The notes below the pieces were generated by a model that worked only from the letters and a program-made list of their open reading frames with translations, was not told where the DNA came from and ran no database searches. Of a stretch of DNA of 54,133 nucleotides, positions 20,871-30,282 are shown piece after piece. The stretch covers positions 1-54,133 of the forward strand of contig NZ_QZEZ01000013.1 in NCBI RefSeq assembly GCF_003594885.1, given 5' to 3'. The position numbers and the translations under genes were made by a program. This DNA comes from Vallicoccus soli (GTDB lineage: Bacteria > Actinomycetota > Actinomycetes > Motilibacterales > Motilibacteraceae). Within the stretch, counting starts at the first letter, position 1. Every line of letters starts with the position of its first letter.

Positions 20871-20901
20871 GCCCCGCCCCCGCCGACCGCGGGGGCGGGG
20901 C
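20871..20901 (+). terminator. Hairpin between glpK2 and glpD
   Basis: A 13-bp perfect GC stem (GCCCCGCCCCCGC at 20871-20883, pairing with 20889-20901) has a 5-base loop. It lies in the 97-bp gap between two genes of one operon and lacks a U-run. It may reduce readthrough or mark a processed end, so glpD could be made at lower level. Confidence 0.55.
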
Positions 20902-20932
20902 GCCGGCCGACGACGGAGCGGAGGACCGGAAC

Positions 20933-22642
20933 GTGATCGTCAAGGCACTGGGCCCCGAGGCCCGCAGCGAGGCGCTCGACCGCATGGCGGCGGAGGAGCT
21001 CGACGTCCTCGTCGTGGGCGGCGGTGTGGTGGGGGCCGGCGCCGCCCTCGACGCCGCCACGCGGGGCATGAAGGTGGGGATCGTCGAGGCGCGGGACTGG
21101 GCGAGCGGCACGTCGAGCCGCTCGAGCAAGCTCGTTCACGGCGGCCTGCGCTACCTGGAGATGCTCGACTTCGGGCTGGTCCGCGAGGCGCTGCGCGAGC
21201 GCGGGCTGATCCTGCAGCGGCTCGCGCCGCACCTGACCCGCCCGGTGCCGTTCCTCTACCCCCTCACCCACCGGGTGTGGGAGCGGCCGTACGTCGCGGC
21301 GGGCGTCACCCTCTACGACACGATGGGGCTCGAGGGCGGGGCCTCGCGCGGGGTGCCGCACCACCGGCACCTCACCCGCAGCGGCGCGCTCAAGGTCGCG
21401 CCGGCGCTGAAGAAGTCCGCGCTCGTCGGCGCGATCCAGTACTACGACGGGCAGATCGACGACGCCCGGCACACCATGACCCTCGTGCGCACCGCGGTGC
21501 AGTACGGCGCCCTGGCCGCCTCGCGCGCCCGCGTCGTGGAGTTCCTCCGCGAGGGGGAGCGGGTCACCGGCGCGCGGGTGCGCGACCTCGAGCACGACCG
21601 CACCTTCGACGTGCGGGCGAAGCAGGTCATCAACGCCACCGGCGTCTGGACCGACGAGACGCAGGCGATGGTCGGCGAGCGCGGGCAGTACAAGGTGCGC
21701 GCGTCCAAGGGCGTGCACCTCGTCGTCCCGCGCGACCGCATCCAGTCCTCCACCGGGATGATCCTGCGGACCGAGAAGAGCGTCCTGTTCGTCATCCCCT
21801 GGGGCCGGCACTGGATCGTCGGCACCACCGACACCGACTGGCAGCTCGACAAGGCCCACCCGGCCGCGTCGACGAACGACATCGACTACATCCTCGAGCA
21901 CGTCAACAAGGTCCTCGTGACCCCGCTGACCCGCGAGGACGTCGAGGGCGTCTACGCGGGGCTGCGCCCCCTGCTGGCCGGCGAGTCCGACGAGACGTCG
22001 AAGCTGTCCCGCGAGCACCTCGTCGCCCACGCGGCGCCGGGGCTGGTCGTCGTGGCCGGCGGCAAGTACACGACGTACCGCGTCATGGCCAAGGACGCCG
22101 TGGACGCCGCCGTGCACGCGCTCGACGACCACTTCGGCAAGTGCGTCACCGAGCGGGTCCCGTGCGTCGGGGCCGAGGGCTACGAGGCGGCCTGGAACCG
22201 CCGGCACGTCATCGCCGAGGAGTCCGGGCTGCACGTCGCGCGGGTCGAGCACCTGCTCGGGCGCTACGGCTCGCTCATCGACGAGGTCCTCGGCATGATC
22301 CGCGAGCAGCCCGCGCTCGGCGAGCCGCTGCCGGGCGCCGAGGACTACCTCAAGGTGGAGATCGCGTACGCCGCGTCGCACGAGGGGGCGCGCCACCTCG
22401 ACGACGTGCTCGCCCGCCGCACCCACATCTCCATCGAGATGTGGGACCGCGGGGTCAGCGCCGCGCCGCACGCCGCCGAGATCATGGGCTCCGTGCTGGG
22501 CTGGAGCGAGGACCAGGTCCGCAACGAGGTCGACCACTACCTCAAGCGGGTGGAGGCCGAGCGGCTCTCGCAGCAGCAGCCCGACGACGAGACCGCGGAC
22601 TCCGCGCGGCTCGGCGCGCCGGAGATCGTGCCGCTGGCCTAG
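20933..22642 (+). CDS. glpD: Glycerol-3-phosphate dehydrogenase, FAD-dependent
   Basis: This 569-residue membrane-associated flavoenzyme oxidises glycerol 3-phosphate to dihydroxyacetone phosphate and passes electrons to quinone. The FAD-binding motif DVLVVGGGVVGAGAALDAATRG is at about residues 24-45 (core VVGGGVVGAGAALDA). SSRSSKLVHGGLRYLE, QYYDGQIDDAR, NATGVWTD and the late AGGKYTTYRVMAKD are all family markers. Start is GTG at 20933 after CGGAGGACCGGAAC. It is the last gene of the glycerol operon and is followed by a strong terminator. Confidence 0.96.
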   Translation: MIVKALGPEARSEALDRMAAEELDVLVVGGGVVGAGAALDAATRGMKVGIVEARDWASGTSSRSSKLVHGGLRYLEMLDFGLVREALRERGLILQRLAPHLTRPVPFLYPLTHRVWERPYVAAGVTLYDTMGLEGGASRGVPHHRHLTRSGALKVAPALKKSALVGAIQYYDGQIDDARHTMTLVRTAVQYGALAASRARVVEFLREGERVTGARVRDLEHDRTFDVRAKQVINATGVWTDETQAMVGERGQYKVRASKGVHLVVPRDRIQSSTGMILRTEKSVLFVIPWGRHWIVGTTDTDWQLDKAHPAASTNDIDYILEHVNKVLVTPLTREDVEGVYAGLRPLLAGESDETSKLSREHLVAHAAPGLVVVAGGKYTTYRVMAKDAVDAAVHALDDHFGKCVTERVPCVGAEGYEAAWNRRHVIAEESGLHVARVEHLLGRYGSLIDEVLGMIREQPALGEPLPGAEDYLKVEIAYAASHEGARHLDDVLARRTHISIEMWDRGVSAAPHAAEIMGSVLGWSEDQVRNEVDHYLKRVEAERLSQQQPDDETADSARLGAPEIVPLA

Positions 22643-22654
22643 GGCACCCCACCC

Positions 22655-22700
22655 CGCGCCGCACCCCCGTCCCGCCCTCGGCGGACGGGGGTGCGGCGCG
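22655..22700 (+). terminator. Terminator of the glycerol operon
   Basis: A perfect 18-bp stem (22655-22672 with 22683-22700; core CCGCACCCCCGTCC) with a 10-base loop follows the glpD stop by 12 bases. It is the clearest end of the glpF-glpD transcript. Confidence 0.85.
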
Positions 22701-22725
22701 TCCGGGGGCCGGGGAGGATGCCGTC

Positions 22726-23673
22726 ATGGCACGCACCTCCTGGACCGTGGCGGACGCTCCCGACCTCACCGGCCGGGTCGCCGTCGTGACCGGCGCGACG
22801 AGCGGGCTCGGCCTGCAGACCGCCCTCGGGCTGGCCTCGCGGGGTGCGCACGTCGTCATGACCGCCCGCGACGAGGCCCGCGGCGAGGAGGCGGTGCGCC
22901 GGGTGACCGGGGCCGTGCCCGGGGCCTCGGTCGCCCTCGGGATGCTCGACCTCGCCGACCTGTCGAGCGTCGCGGACCTGGCTGCGCGGGTCGGCGAGCA
23001 GCACCCGGACGGCATCAGCGTGCTGGTGAACAACGCCGGGGTGATGGCGACCCCGTACCGGCGGACCGTCGACGGCTTCGAGCTGCAGGTCGGGACCAAC
23101 CACCTCGGGCACTTCGCGCTCACCGGGCGCCTGCTGCCGGTGCTCCTGCGCCGGCCGGGGTCGCGCGTGGTCACGGTGTCGAGCCAGGCCCACCGCTCGG
23201 GCGTGCTTGACCCGGACCTGGCGATGGGCGAGGACGGCTACCGCCCGTGGGCGGCGTACGGGCGCGCCAAGCTCGCCAACCTGTCCTTCGCCCTGGAGCT
23301 CGACCGCCGCGCCCGGGCCGCCGGCGCCGACCTGCTCAGCGTCGCCGCGCACCCGGGCTGGGCGACGACGAACCTGCAGCGCACCGGGCCGCGGATGGCC
23401 GGCAGCCGGGTGCGCGAGCGCCTCTCCGACGTGGGGAACCTGCTCTTCGGGCAGTCCGACGCCGACGGTGCGCTGCCGCAGCTCTACGCCGCGACGATGC
23501 CGGACGTGCGGGGCGGGGAGTACTTCGGGCCCGACGGGCCGTTCGAGGCGCGCGGCGGCCCGCGGCGCGTGGGGACCAGCGCCGCGGCGCGCGACGAGGC
23601 CGCGGCCCGGCGGCTGTGGGAGCGCTCGGAGGAGCTGACCGGGGTCGCGTACGACGCCCTGCGCGCCGGCTGA
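22726..23673 (+). CDS. Short-chain dehydrogenase/reductase
   Basis: This 315-residue NAD(P)-dependent oxidoreductase has the cofactor motif VVTGATSGLGLQTALGLASRG, the NNAGVM motif, catalytic Ser in VTVSSQAHR, and the YGRAKLAN active site (YxxxK). The length and the HPGWATTNLQ stretch place it with the retinol dehydrogenase/WW-domain oxidoreductase-like SDRs common in actinobacteria. The substrate is not predictable. ATG at 22726 follows GGGGAGG. It stands alone after the glycerol operon terminator. Confidence 0.88.
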   Translation: MARTSWTVADAPDLTGRVAVVTGATSGLGLQTALGLASRGAHVVMTARDEARGEEAVRRVTGAVPGASVALGMLDLADLSSVADLAARVGEQHPDGISVLVNNAGVMATPYRRTVDGFELQVGTNHLGHFALTGRLLPVLLRRPGSRVVTVSSQAHRSGVLDPDLAMGEDGYRPWAAYGRAKLANLSFALELDRRARAAGADLLSVAAHPGWATTNLQRTGPRMAGSRVRERLSDVGNLLFGQSDADGALPQLYAATMPDVRGGEYFGPDGPFEARGGPRRVGTSAAARDEAAARRLWERSEELTGVAYDALRAG

Positions 23674-23716
23674 GGGACCGGGCGCGGCGCGGGGGACGCG
23701 GCCGGGTCAGCGCCGG

Positions 23717-24661
23717 TCAGCCCGGGGCGCCGAGGGCGTCGGCGAAGGCGCCGGCGATCGCGGCGTGCCCGGAGCCGTCGGGGTGCAGGCAGTCCGCGCC
23801 GCCGACGAGGTCGTCCGGCCCGATGACCGCGGCCGCGTCGACGACGAGCGCCCCGTGCTCGCGGGCGGCGCGGGCGATGACGTCGTCGAGGCCGGGCTCG
23901 CCGTCGGCCCCGCGCAGGACCCGCTCGGACAGCGGCGCCAGCGCGGCGAGGGCGCACGAGGGCACCGGGTCGTAGTACGTCATGACGGCCAGCGCGGCGT
24001 CCCCGCCGACGGCCGCGCGCACCCCGTCGAGGAGCTCGTCGTAGTCCGCGGCCACCCCGTCGAGGACCTCCGCGACCCGGCGGGTGCACGCGGCGGCGTC
24101 GCCCTGGGCGCAGGTGCCCACGACCGGGCCGAAGACGTCGTTGCCGCCGACGTCGAGCGTCACCAGGCCCACGGGCTCGCGGGCCGCCAGGTCCTGCAGG
24201 CGCGGCAGCTGCCCCCGGAGCACCGAGCCCGTCGTGGCGCCGAGCCGGGACAGGTCGACGAGCCGGGTCCCGCAGCCGGGCGCGGCCCCCGGCGCGCAGC
24301 GGGCCAGGCGCTCGTGCAGCAGGTCGACGTAGCCCGCGCCCTCCGCGGCGCCGACCCCGGCCGCCACCGAGTCGCCCAGCGCGACGTGCAGCGGGGCGCC
24401 GGGCGGCGGCGCCGGGGCGGCGGGGGTGGACGGTGCGGGCGCGGGCGTGGTGGGCGTGGTGGGCGCGGGGGCCGGCGTCGTGGGGGCCGGCGTCGTGGCG
24501 GCGGGGGCCGGGGGGTTCGGGGCGGCGTCGGGGCCGGGGGACCCGGAGCCGCCGCAGCCCGCGACCAGGGCCGCGAGCAGCCCCGCCGTCAGCGCGCGGC
24601 GGAGCACGGCGCCCGGGGCCGCGCGGCGGCGGTCGGCACGGTCCCGCTCGTGGTCGGCCAT
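23717..24661 (-). CDS. SGNH/GDSL-family hydrolase, putative lipoprotein
   Basis: This 314-residue protein has a basic N-terminus, a hydrophobic segment and a lipobox ending LVAGC36, so it should be lipid-anchored outside the cell. A Pro/Thr/Ala linker (about residues 42-90) resembles a wall-spanning spacer. The hydrolase domain follows with block I LGDSVAAG (Ser98), block III GGNDVF, and block [11 protein letters not shown] carrying the Asp-His pair. Such enzymes cleave ester or acyl groups on lipids or cell-wall glycans; the target is unknown. It is convergent with the short-chain dehydrogenase and divergent from guaA. Confidence 0.85.
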   Translation of the reverse strand: MADHERDRADRRRAAPGAVLRRALTAGLLAALVAGCGGSGSPGPDAAPNPPAPAATTPAPTTPAPAPTTPTTPAPAPSTPAAPAPPPGAPLHVALGDSVAAGVGAAEGAGYVDLLHERLARCAPGAAPGCGTRLVDLSRLGATTGSVLRGQLPRLQDLAAREPVGLVTLDVGGNDVFGPVVGTCAQGDAAACTRRVAEVLDGVAADYDELLDGVRAAVGGDAALAVMTYYDPVPSCALAALAPLSERVLRGADGEPGLDDVIARAAREHGALVVDAAAVIGPDDLVGGADCLHPDGSGHAAIAGAFADALGAPG

Positions 24662-24739
24662 CCCGGCGAGCGTACGGGCCGGGACGGCGCAGCGCCCCGG
24701 GGCGGGGCCGCCGCGACGGGGGGGCCCGCACGGCGCCGA

Positions 24740-24745
24740 TAGACT
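24740..24745 (+). promoter_or_regulatory. guaA -10 element
   Basis: TAGACT lies 37 bases before the guaA TTG start and would give a leader of about 30 bases. No convincing -35 hexamer is seen at the right spacing. No guanine or purine riboswitch structure is evident in this short leader. Confidence 0.4.
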
Positions 24746-24782
24746 CGCGGCCGTCCCGCAGCCGACGCCGGAGGGCCCACCC

Positions 24783-26360
24783 TTGACCGCTCCCGAGGGG
24801 CACGACACCGTCCTCGTCGTCGACTTCGGCGCCCAGTACGCGCAGCTCATCGCGCGCCGGGTCCGCGAGGCCCGCGTCTACAGCGAGATCGTGCCGAGCA
24901 CGACGCCGGTCGAGGAGATCCTCGCGCGCCGGCCCAAGGCGATCGTCCTGTCCGGCGGGCCCTCGTCGGTGTACGCGCCCGGCGCCCCCGTGGTCGACCC
25001 GGCGCTCTTCGAGGCCGGGGTGCCGGCGTTCGGCATCTGCTACGGCTTCCAGGCGATGGCCTCGGCGCTCGGCGGCACCGTCGCGCGCACGGGCACCGCC
25101 GAGTTCGGCGGCACCCCGCTCGAGGTGGTCGCCGGCGAGTCGACCCTCTTCCACGGCCTGCCCCGGCAGCAGTCGGTCTGGATGTCGCACGGCGACGCGG
25201 TGAGCGAGGCCCCGCCCGGGTTCTCCGTCGTCGCGCGCACCGGCGCGACCCCCGTCGCCGCCTTCGAGGACGTCGACCGCGGCCTCGCGGGCGTCCAGTT
25301 CCACCCGGAGGTGCTGCACAGCGAGCACGGGCAGGCGGTGCTCGAGCACTTCCTCTACGAGGTCGCCGGCTGCACGCCCTCCTGGACGATGACCGGCGTC
25401 ATCGAGGACCAGGTCGAGGCGGTGCGCGCCCAGGTCGGGGACGCGCGGGTGGTCTGCGGGCTGTCCGGCGGCGTCGACTCCGCCGTCGCCGCGGCGCTCG
25501 TGCAGCGCGCGGTGGGCGACCGGCTCACCTGCGTCTTCGTCGACCACGGGCTGTTGCGCAAGGGCGAGGCCGAGCAGGTCGAGCAGGACTTCGTCGCGGC
25601 GACCGGGGTGTCGCTCAAGGTCGTGGACGCCAGCGAGCGCTTCCTCGCGGCGCTCGCGGGGCTCACCGACCCGGAGGAGAAGCGCAAGGCCATCGGCCGC
25701 GAGTTCATCCGGGTCTTCGAGGCCGCGGCGCTCGAGGTCGTCGCCGAGGCGGGGGCGCACGGCGAGCAGGTGGAGTTCCTCGTCCAGGGCACGCTCTACC
25801 CCGACGTCGTGGAGTCCGGCGGCGGCAGCGGCACCGCGAACATCAAGAGCCACCACAACGTCGGCGGGCTCCCCGAGGACCTGCAGTTCCGGCTCGTCGA
25901 GCCGCTGCGCACCCTCTTCAAGGACGAGGTGCGCCGCGTCGGCCTCGAGCTCGGCCTGCCCGAGGCCATCGTCTGGCGCCAGCCGTTCCCGGGCCCCGGC
26001 CTCGGCATCCGCATCATCGGCGAGGTCACCCGGGACCGCCTCGAGCTGCTCCGCGAGGCCGACGCGATCGCCCGCGAGGAGCTCAGCGCGGCGGGCCTCG
26101 ACCGCGACATCTGGCAGTGCCCGGTCGTGCTGCTCGCCGACGTGCGCTCGGTCGGCGTGCAGGGCGACGGGCGGACGTACGGCCACCCCGTCGTCCTGCG
26201 CCCGGTGTCCTCCGAGGACGCGATGACGGCGGACTGGTCGCGCGTCCCGTACGACGTCCTGGCACGCATCTCGACCCGCATCACCAACGAGGTGCGGGAG
26301 GTCAACCGGGTCGTCCTCGACGTCACGAGCAAGCCGCCGGGGACCATCGAGTGGGAGTGA
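24783..26360 (+). CDS. guaA: GMP synthase (glutamine-hydrolysing)
   Basis: This 525-residue enzyme converts XMP to GMP using glutamine and ATP, the step after GuaB. The N-terminal amidotransferase has [15 protein letters not shown], the nucleophile Cys in FGICYGFQ and the His/Glu of FHPEVLHSE. The synthetase domain has the P-loop [22 protein letters not shown], and the dimerisation tail [13 protein letters not shown] with terminal [13 protein letters not shown] at 24783 is the only in-frame start near the conserved beginning, with CGGAGGG 9 bases upstream. Confidence 0.97.
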   Translation: MTAPEGHDTVLVVDFGAQYAQLIARRVREARVYSEIVPSTTPVEEILARRPKAIVLSGGPSSVYAPGAPVVDPALFEAGVPAFGICYGFQAMASALGGTVARTGTAEFGGTPLEVVAGESTLFHGLPRQQSVWMSHGDAVSEAPPGFSVVARTGATPVAAFEDVDRGLAGVQFHPEVLHSEHGQAVLEHFLYEVAGCTPSWTMTGVIEDQVEAVRAQVGDARVVCGLSGGVDSAVAAALVQRAVGDRLTCVFVDHGLLRKGEAEQVEQDFVAATGVSLKVVDASERFLAALAGLTDPEEKRKAIGREFIRVFEAAALEVVAEAGAHGEQVEFLVQGTLYPDVVESGGGSGTANIKSHHNVGGLPEDLQFRLVEPLRTLFKDEVRRVGLELGLPEAIVWRQPFPGPGLGIRIIGEVTRDRLELLREADAIAREELSAAGLDRDIWQCPVVLLADVRSVGVQGDGRTYGHPVVLRPVSSEDAMTADWSRVPYDVLARISTRITNEVREVNRVVLDVTSKPPGTIEWE

Positions 26361-26384
26361 GCGCCCACCGCTAGCCTCCGCCGC

Positions 26385-27827
26385 ATGGACGTGCTGCTCG
26401 TCGGGGGCCGCGAGCCCGGGCCGGTGGACCTGCGGATCGCCGGTGGCCGGGTCGTGGAGCGCGGCCCGCGGCTGGCGCCGCGCGAGGGTGAGCGCGTGCT
26501 CGACCTCGGCGGGCGGCTGGTCCGCCGCGGGTTCCACGACGCGCACGTGCACGTGGCGGAGTGGGTGCGCAGCCGCGGCGAGCTCGACCTCTCCGGTGCG
26601 GCGTCGCCGCAGGGGGCCGCCGACGTCGTGGCGGCGGCGGCGCGCACGGCGCCCGCGGGGGCGGCGCTGCGGGGGAGCGGCTTCCCGTACGCGCGCTGGA
26701 CCGCGCCCGCCCGCGCCGCGATGCTCGCGGCAGCCGCACCCGACCGGGTCGTCGTGCTGACTAGCCAGGACATCCACACCGTCTGGCTCTCGCCGCCCGC
26801 CCTCGCGCTGCTCGGGCTCGGGGACCACCCGACCGGGGTCCTGCAGGAGCGCGAGGCGTGGGACGTCCTGGACCGGCTGCCCGTACCGCCGCGGGACGAG
26901 ACCGAGCGCGCGACCCGCGACGCGGTGCGCGCGGCGCGGGGCCGCGGCGTCGTCGCCCTGCGGGACTTCGACTTCGACGACCCGTACGGGCGGTGGGACG
27001 CCCGGCGCGACGGGGAGGGCCGGCTGCCGCTGCGCGTCGAGGCCGTGGTGCAGCCCGACGCCCTGGAGGCCCTGGCCGCCCGCGGGCTGCGGACCGGGGA
27101 CGGTGACCCGTGGCTGCGCGTGGGGCCGGTGAAGCTGTTCATGGACGGGGCGCTGGGGTCGCGGACGGCGCGGTGCCTCGAGCCGTACCCCGGCGGGCAG
27201 GACCGCGGCCTGCAGGTGCTGACGCCCGACGCGCTGCGGCAAGCGCTGTCCCGCATCGTGGGCCACGGCTTCACCGCCGCGGTGCACGCCATCGGCGACG
27301 AGGCGGGGCGGGACGCCCTGCAGGTCCTGGCGGGGACGGGGTGCCCCGCGACGCTGGAGCACGCGCAACTGCTGCGCCGCGAGGACGTCCCGCTGCTGCG
27401 CCGCGCGGGGGTCACCGCGTCGATCCAGCCGGCGCACCTGCTGGGCGACCGGCACCTCGTCGACGACCTGTGGGCGGCCAGCCGCTCGGTGCCGTACGCC
27501 TTCCGCTCGCTCCTCGACGCCGGCGCGGACGTGGTGCTCGGCAGCGACGCCCCCGTGGTGCCGCTCGACCCGTGGCCCGGTCTCGCCGCGGCGGTGCACC
27601 GCACCGACGGCGCGCTGCCGCCGTGGCGGGCGGAGGAGGCGGTCGGGCTCGAGGAGGCGCTGCGGGCGTACGGCGCCCGCCCCCTCGCCGCCGGCGACCT
27701 CGCCGACCTCGTCGTCGCGGACGTCCCCGCCCTGGACGCGCTCGCGCCCGCCGAGCTCGCCGCGGTGCCGGTGCAAGCGACGATGCTCGACGGGCGCTGG
27801 GTGCACGGCCCGTGGCAGGAGGGCTGA
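26385..27827 (+). CDS. YtcJ-like metal-dependent amidohydrolase
   Basis: This 480-residue protein of the amidohydrolase superfamily has the metal site HDAHVH, the bridging Lys in VKLFMDGALGSRTA, HAIGDEA, LEHAQLL and VLGSDAPVVPLDPW. The small composite beta domain is formed by the N-terminal VDLRIAGGRVVERG and the C-terminal DLVVADV. YtcJ-like members hydrolyse formamides or cyclic amides. The substrate is unknown. ATG at 26385 is 24 bases after the guaA stop, so it may be transcribed with guaA. Confidence 0.85.
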   Translation: MDVLLVGGREPGPVDLRIAGGRVVERGPRLAPREGERVLDLGGRLVRRGFHDAHVHVAEWVRSRGELDLSGAASPQGAADVVAAAARTAPAGAALRGSGFPYARWTAPARAAMLAAAAPDRVVVLTSQDIHTVWLSPPALALLGLGDHPTGVLQEREAWDVLDRLPVPPRDETERATRDAVRAARGRGVVALRDFDFDDPYGRWDARRDGEGRLPLRVEAVVQPDALEALAARGLRTGDGDPWLRVGPVKLFMDGALGSRTARCLEPYPGGQDRGLQVLTPDALRQALSRIVGHGFTAAVHAIGDEAGRDALQVLAGTGCPATLEHAQLLRREDVPLLRRAGVTASIQPAHLLGDRHLVDDLWAASRSVPYAFRSLLDAGADVVLGSDAPVVPLDPWPGLAAAVHRTDGALPPWRAEEAVGLEEALRAYGARPLAAGDLADLVVADVPALDALAPAELAAVPVQATMLDGRWVHGPWQEG

Positions 27828-27873
27828 CGGGCGCGTGACCGGCGCCGGGGGGGCGCACGACCACGGCCAGGGG

Positions 27874-28809
27874 TCAGGCGGAGGCGTCGGTGAGGCGGCG
27901 GAGCTGGTCGTGGGAGAGCTGCAGGCGGGCGCCGGCGAGCAGGTCGGGGAGCTGCTCGGCGGTGCGGGCGCTGGCGATGGGCGCGACGACCGTGGGCTGG
28001 GCGGCGAGCCAGGCGATGGACACCGCGCCCACGCTCCGGCCGGTCTCCGCCGCGACGGCGTCGAGGGCCGCGAGCACCCGCCGGCCCCGCTCGTCGAGCA
28101 GCTGCGAGGCCTTGGCCGCGCGCGGGCTGTCCACCGCGTCCGCCCCGTCGCGGTACTTGCCCGCGAGGAAGCCGCCGGCCAGGGCGGCGTACGGGACGCA
28201 GGAGAGGCCCTCGTCGGCGACGAGCCCGGTTAGCTCGCCCTCGTACTCCTCGCGGTGCACCAGGTTGTAGTGCGGCTGCAGGGCGACGAAGCGCGCGAAG
28301 CCCTCCCGGTCGGACACGGCGAGCGCCTCCCGGAGCCGAGCGGGGGAGTAGTTCGACGCCGCCACGTACCGCACCTTGCCCTCGCGCACGAGCTCGTCGA
28401 ACGCCCCGAGCGTCTCCTCGAGCGGCGTCGAGGGGTCGTCGCGGTGGGCGTAGTAGAGGTCGATGACGTCGGTGCCGAGCCGGCGCAGCGAGGCCTCCGC
28501 GCCGCGGCGGATGCTCTCGCGCGACAGGCCGGGAGCGCCGCTCCACGAGCCCACCTTGGTGGCGACGAGGAGCCGGTCGCGCCCGCGCGAGGCCATCCAG
28601 CGCCCGAGCACCTCCTCGGACTCGCCGCCGGCGTGCCCGTCGGCCCACTCGGAGTAGACGTCCGCGGTGTCGACGAAGCTGCCGCCCGCGTCGACGAAGG
28701 CGTCGAGCACGGCGGTCGAGTCCCGCTCGTCGGCCGTCCAGCCGAACACGTTGCCGCCGAGGTTGAGCGGCAGGTCGATCTCGAGGTCGGTCGTCCCGAT
28801 GCGTCCCAT
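27874..28809 (-). CDS. Aldo/keto reductase
   Basis: This 311-residue NADPH-dependent barrel enzyme has the tetrad residues Asp and Tyr in FVDTADVYSEW, the Lys in VATKVGSW and His in YYAHRDD. The C-terminal cofactor-binding VAPIASARTAEQL follows. It resembles the YajO/GRP sub-group acting on small aldehydes or sugars. ATG at 28809. It converges with the amidohydrolase and lies downstream of fdhA, separated by a hairpin. Confidence 0.9.
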   Translation of the reverse strand: MGRIGTTDLEIDLPLNLGGNVFGWTADERDSTAVLDAFVDAGGSFVDTADVYSEWADGHAGGESEEVLGRWMASRGRDRLLVATKVGSWSGAPGLSRESIRRGAEASLRRLGTDVIDLYYAHRDDPSTPLEETLGAFDELVREGKVRYVAASNYSPARLREALAVSDREGFARFVALQPHYNLVHREEYEGELTGLVADEGLSCVPYAALAGGFLAGKYRDGADAVDSPRAAKASQLLDERGRRVLAALDAVAAETGRSVGAVSIAWLAAQPTVVAPIASARTAEQLPDLLAGARLQLSHDQLRRLTDASA

Positions 28810-28870
28810 GACGGGTGGCAACGACGGGACGTCCGGGATGTTCCCGGCGGACCGGGGACCCGCGGCGCCC

Positions 28871-28927
28871 TGCCGGACCAGGCGCACGGGTGCCGGACCA
28901 GGCGTGCGGGCCTGGTCCGGCACCCGT
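28871..28927 (-). terminator. Terminator after fdhA with duplicated arm
   Basis: An 18-bp perfect stem (28886-28903 with 28910-28927; core GTGCCGGACCAGGC) has a 6-base loop, downstream of the fdhA stop on the minus strand. The 14-base unit TGCCGGACCAGGCG occurs twice in direct order (28871 and 28891), so two alternative hairpins can form with the same right arm. Confidence 0.7.
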
Positions 28928-28973
28928 ACGGGTGCCCCGCGTGGTCGGCAGGGGCGGCGGGGCCGGGACGGGG

Positions 28974-30203
28974 TCAGGCGGCGCTGCGCCCCGCGATCAT
29001 GCCGTGCGGGTCGATGACGTACTTCTTCGGCGCGCCCTGGTCGAAGTCGGCGTAGCCCTGGGGGGCCTGGTCGAGGGGGATCGGGGTGGCGCCGACGGCG
29101 TCGGCGATGTGCACCTTGTCGTGCAGGATCGCCATCATGAGCTGGCGGTTGTACTTCATCACCGGGCACTGCCCCGTGGTGAAGGAGAGCGACTTGGCCC
29201 AGCCCGTGCCGAGGGAGAGCGAGAGGGAGCCCTTCTTGGCCGCCTCGTCGATGCCGCCGGGGTCGCCGGTGACGTAGAGGCCGGGGATGCCGATGGCGCC
29301 GCCCGCCGCGGTGAGCTCCATCAGCGAGTTGAGCACCGTCGCCGGGGCCTCCTGCTGCGCGCCGGCGCCGTGCCCGCGGGCCTCGAAGCCGACCGCGTCG
29401 ACGCCGCAGTCGACCTCGGGGACGCCGAGGATCTGCTCGATCTGGTCCTTCGGGTCGCCCTTCGACACGTCGACGGTCTCGCAGCCGAAGCTGCGGGCCC
29501 GCTCGAGCCTCTCGGCGTTGAGGTCGCCGACGATGACGACGGCCGCGCCGAGCAGCTGCGCCCCCGCGGCCGCGGCGAGGCCCACGGGCCCGGCCCCGGC
29601 GATGTAGACGGTGGACCCGACGCCCACGCCAGCGGTCACGCAGCCGTGGAAGCCCGTCGGGAAGATGTCCGAGAGCATGGTCAGGTCGAGGATCTTCTCC
29701 ATCGCCTGGTCCTTGTCGGGGAAGACCAGGCAGTTCCAGTCGGCGTACGGCACGAGGACGTACTCCGCCTGCCCGCCGGCCCAGCCGCCCATGTCGACGT
29801 AGCCGTACGCCGAGCCGGGGCGGTCGGGGTTGACGTTGAGGCAGATCCCCGTCTTGCGCTCCTTGCAGTTGCGGCAGCGCCCGCAGGCGATGTTGAACGG
29901 CACCGACACCAGGTCGCCGACCTTGACGAACTCCACGCCGGGGCCGGCCTCGACGACCTCGCCGGTGATCTCGTGGCCCAGGAGGAGCCCCTCGGGCGCC
30001 GTGGTGCGCCCGCGCACCATGTGCTGGTCGCTGCCGCAGATGTTCGTCGCCACCGCCTTGACGACGACCCCGTGCGGCACGGGTCGCCCGACGTTCGCCG
30101 GGTTCACGCCCGGCCCGTCCTTGAGGACGAGCTCGGGGTAGGGCACGTCGAGGACCTCGACCTTGCCCGGACCCATGTACGCGACCGCCCTGTTGCCCGC
30201 CAT
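28974..30203 (-). CDS. fdhA: Glutathione-independent formaldehyde dehydrogenase (zinc, NAD)
   Basis: This 409-residue medium-chain dehydrogenase shows the catalytic zinc site NICGSDQHMVRG and GHEITGEV, the structural-zinc cluster CGRCRNCKERKTGIC, and the NAD fold AGAGPVGLAAAAGAQLLGA. The inserted WAGGQAEYVLVPYADWN and the C-terminal YADFDQGAPKKYVIDPHG are specific to the FdhA group of Pseudomonas, which oxidises formaldehyde without a thiol cofactor using tightly bound NAD. It would detoxify formaldehyde in the cytoplasm. ATG at 30203 after GGGAGGAGACGCGC. Confidence 0.93.
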   Translation of the reverse strand: MAGNRAVAYMGPGKVEVLDVPYPELVLKDGPGVNPANVGRPVPHGVVVKAVATNICGSDQHMVRGRTTAPEGLLLGHEITGEVVEAGPGVEFVKVGDLVSVPFNIACGRCRNCKERKTGICLNVNPDRPGSAYGYVDMGGWAGGQAEYVLVPYADWNCLVFPDKDQAMEKILDLTMLSDIFPTGFHGCVTAGVGVGSTVYIAGAGPVGLAAAAGAQLLGAAVVIVGDLNAERLERARSFGCETVDVSKGDPKDQIEQILGVPEVDCGVDAVGFEARGHGAGAQQEAPATVLNSLMELTAAGGAIGIPGLYVTGDPGGIDEAAKKGSLSLSLGTGWAKSLSFTTGQCPVMKYNRQLMMAILHDKVHIADAVGATPIPLDQAPQGYADFDQGAPKKYVIDPHGMIAGRSAA

Positions 30204-30249
30204 GCGCGTCTCCTCCCGGTCCCGCGGCGCCTCGTCGCGCCGCACGGCC

Positions 30250-30278
30250 ACGCTAGGACCCGGCCGTTGCCGGGGCAA
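30250..30278 (-). promoter_or_regulatory. fdhA promoter
   Basis: On the minus strand TTGCCC (30278-30273) and TAGCGT (30255-30250) are spaced by 17 bases. The -35 lies inside the hairpin that ends gntP, so the upstream terminator and this promoter share bases. Confidence 0.55.
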
Positions 30279-30282
30279 CGGC
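30263..30282 (-). terminator. Terminator of gntP
   Basis: An 8-bp stem (GCCGTTGC at 30263-30270, GCAACGGC at 30275-30282) with a 4-base loop begins at the gntP stop codon. It is compact and separates gluconate genes from fdhA. Confidence 0.6.

Noticed and set aside
24662-24782. Purine riboswitch in the guaA leader
   Set aside because: The predicted leader is only about 30 bases and shows no conserved purine aptamer core.
23484-27806. A 1440-codon minus-strand open frame
   Set aside because: It covers guaA and the amidohydrolase in antisense. Only its last part is a shadow of the SGNH gene in another frame.
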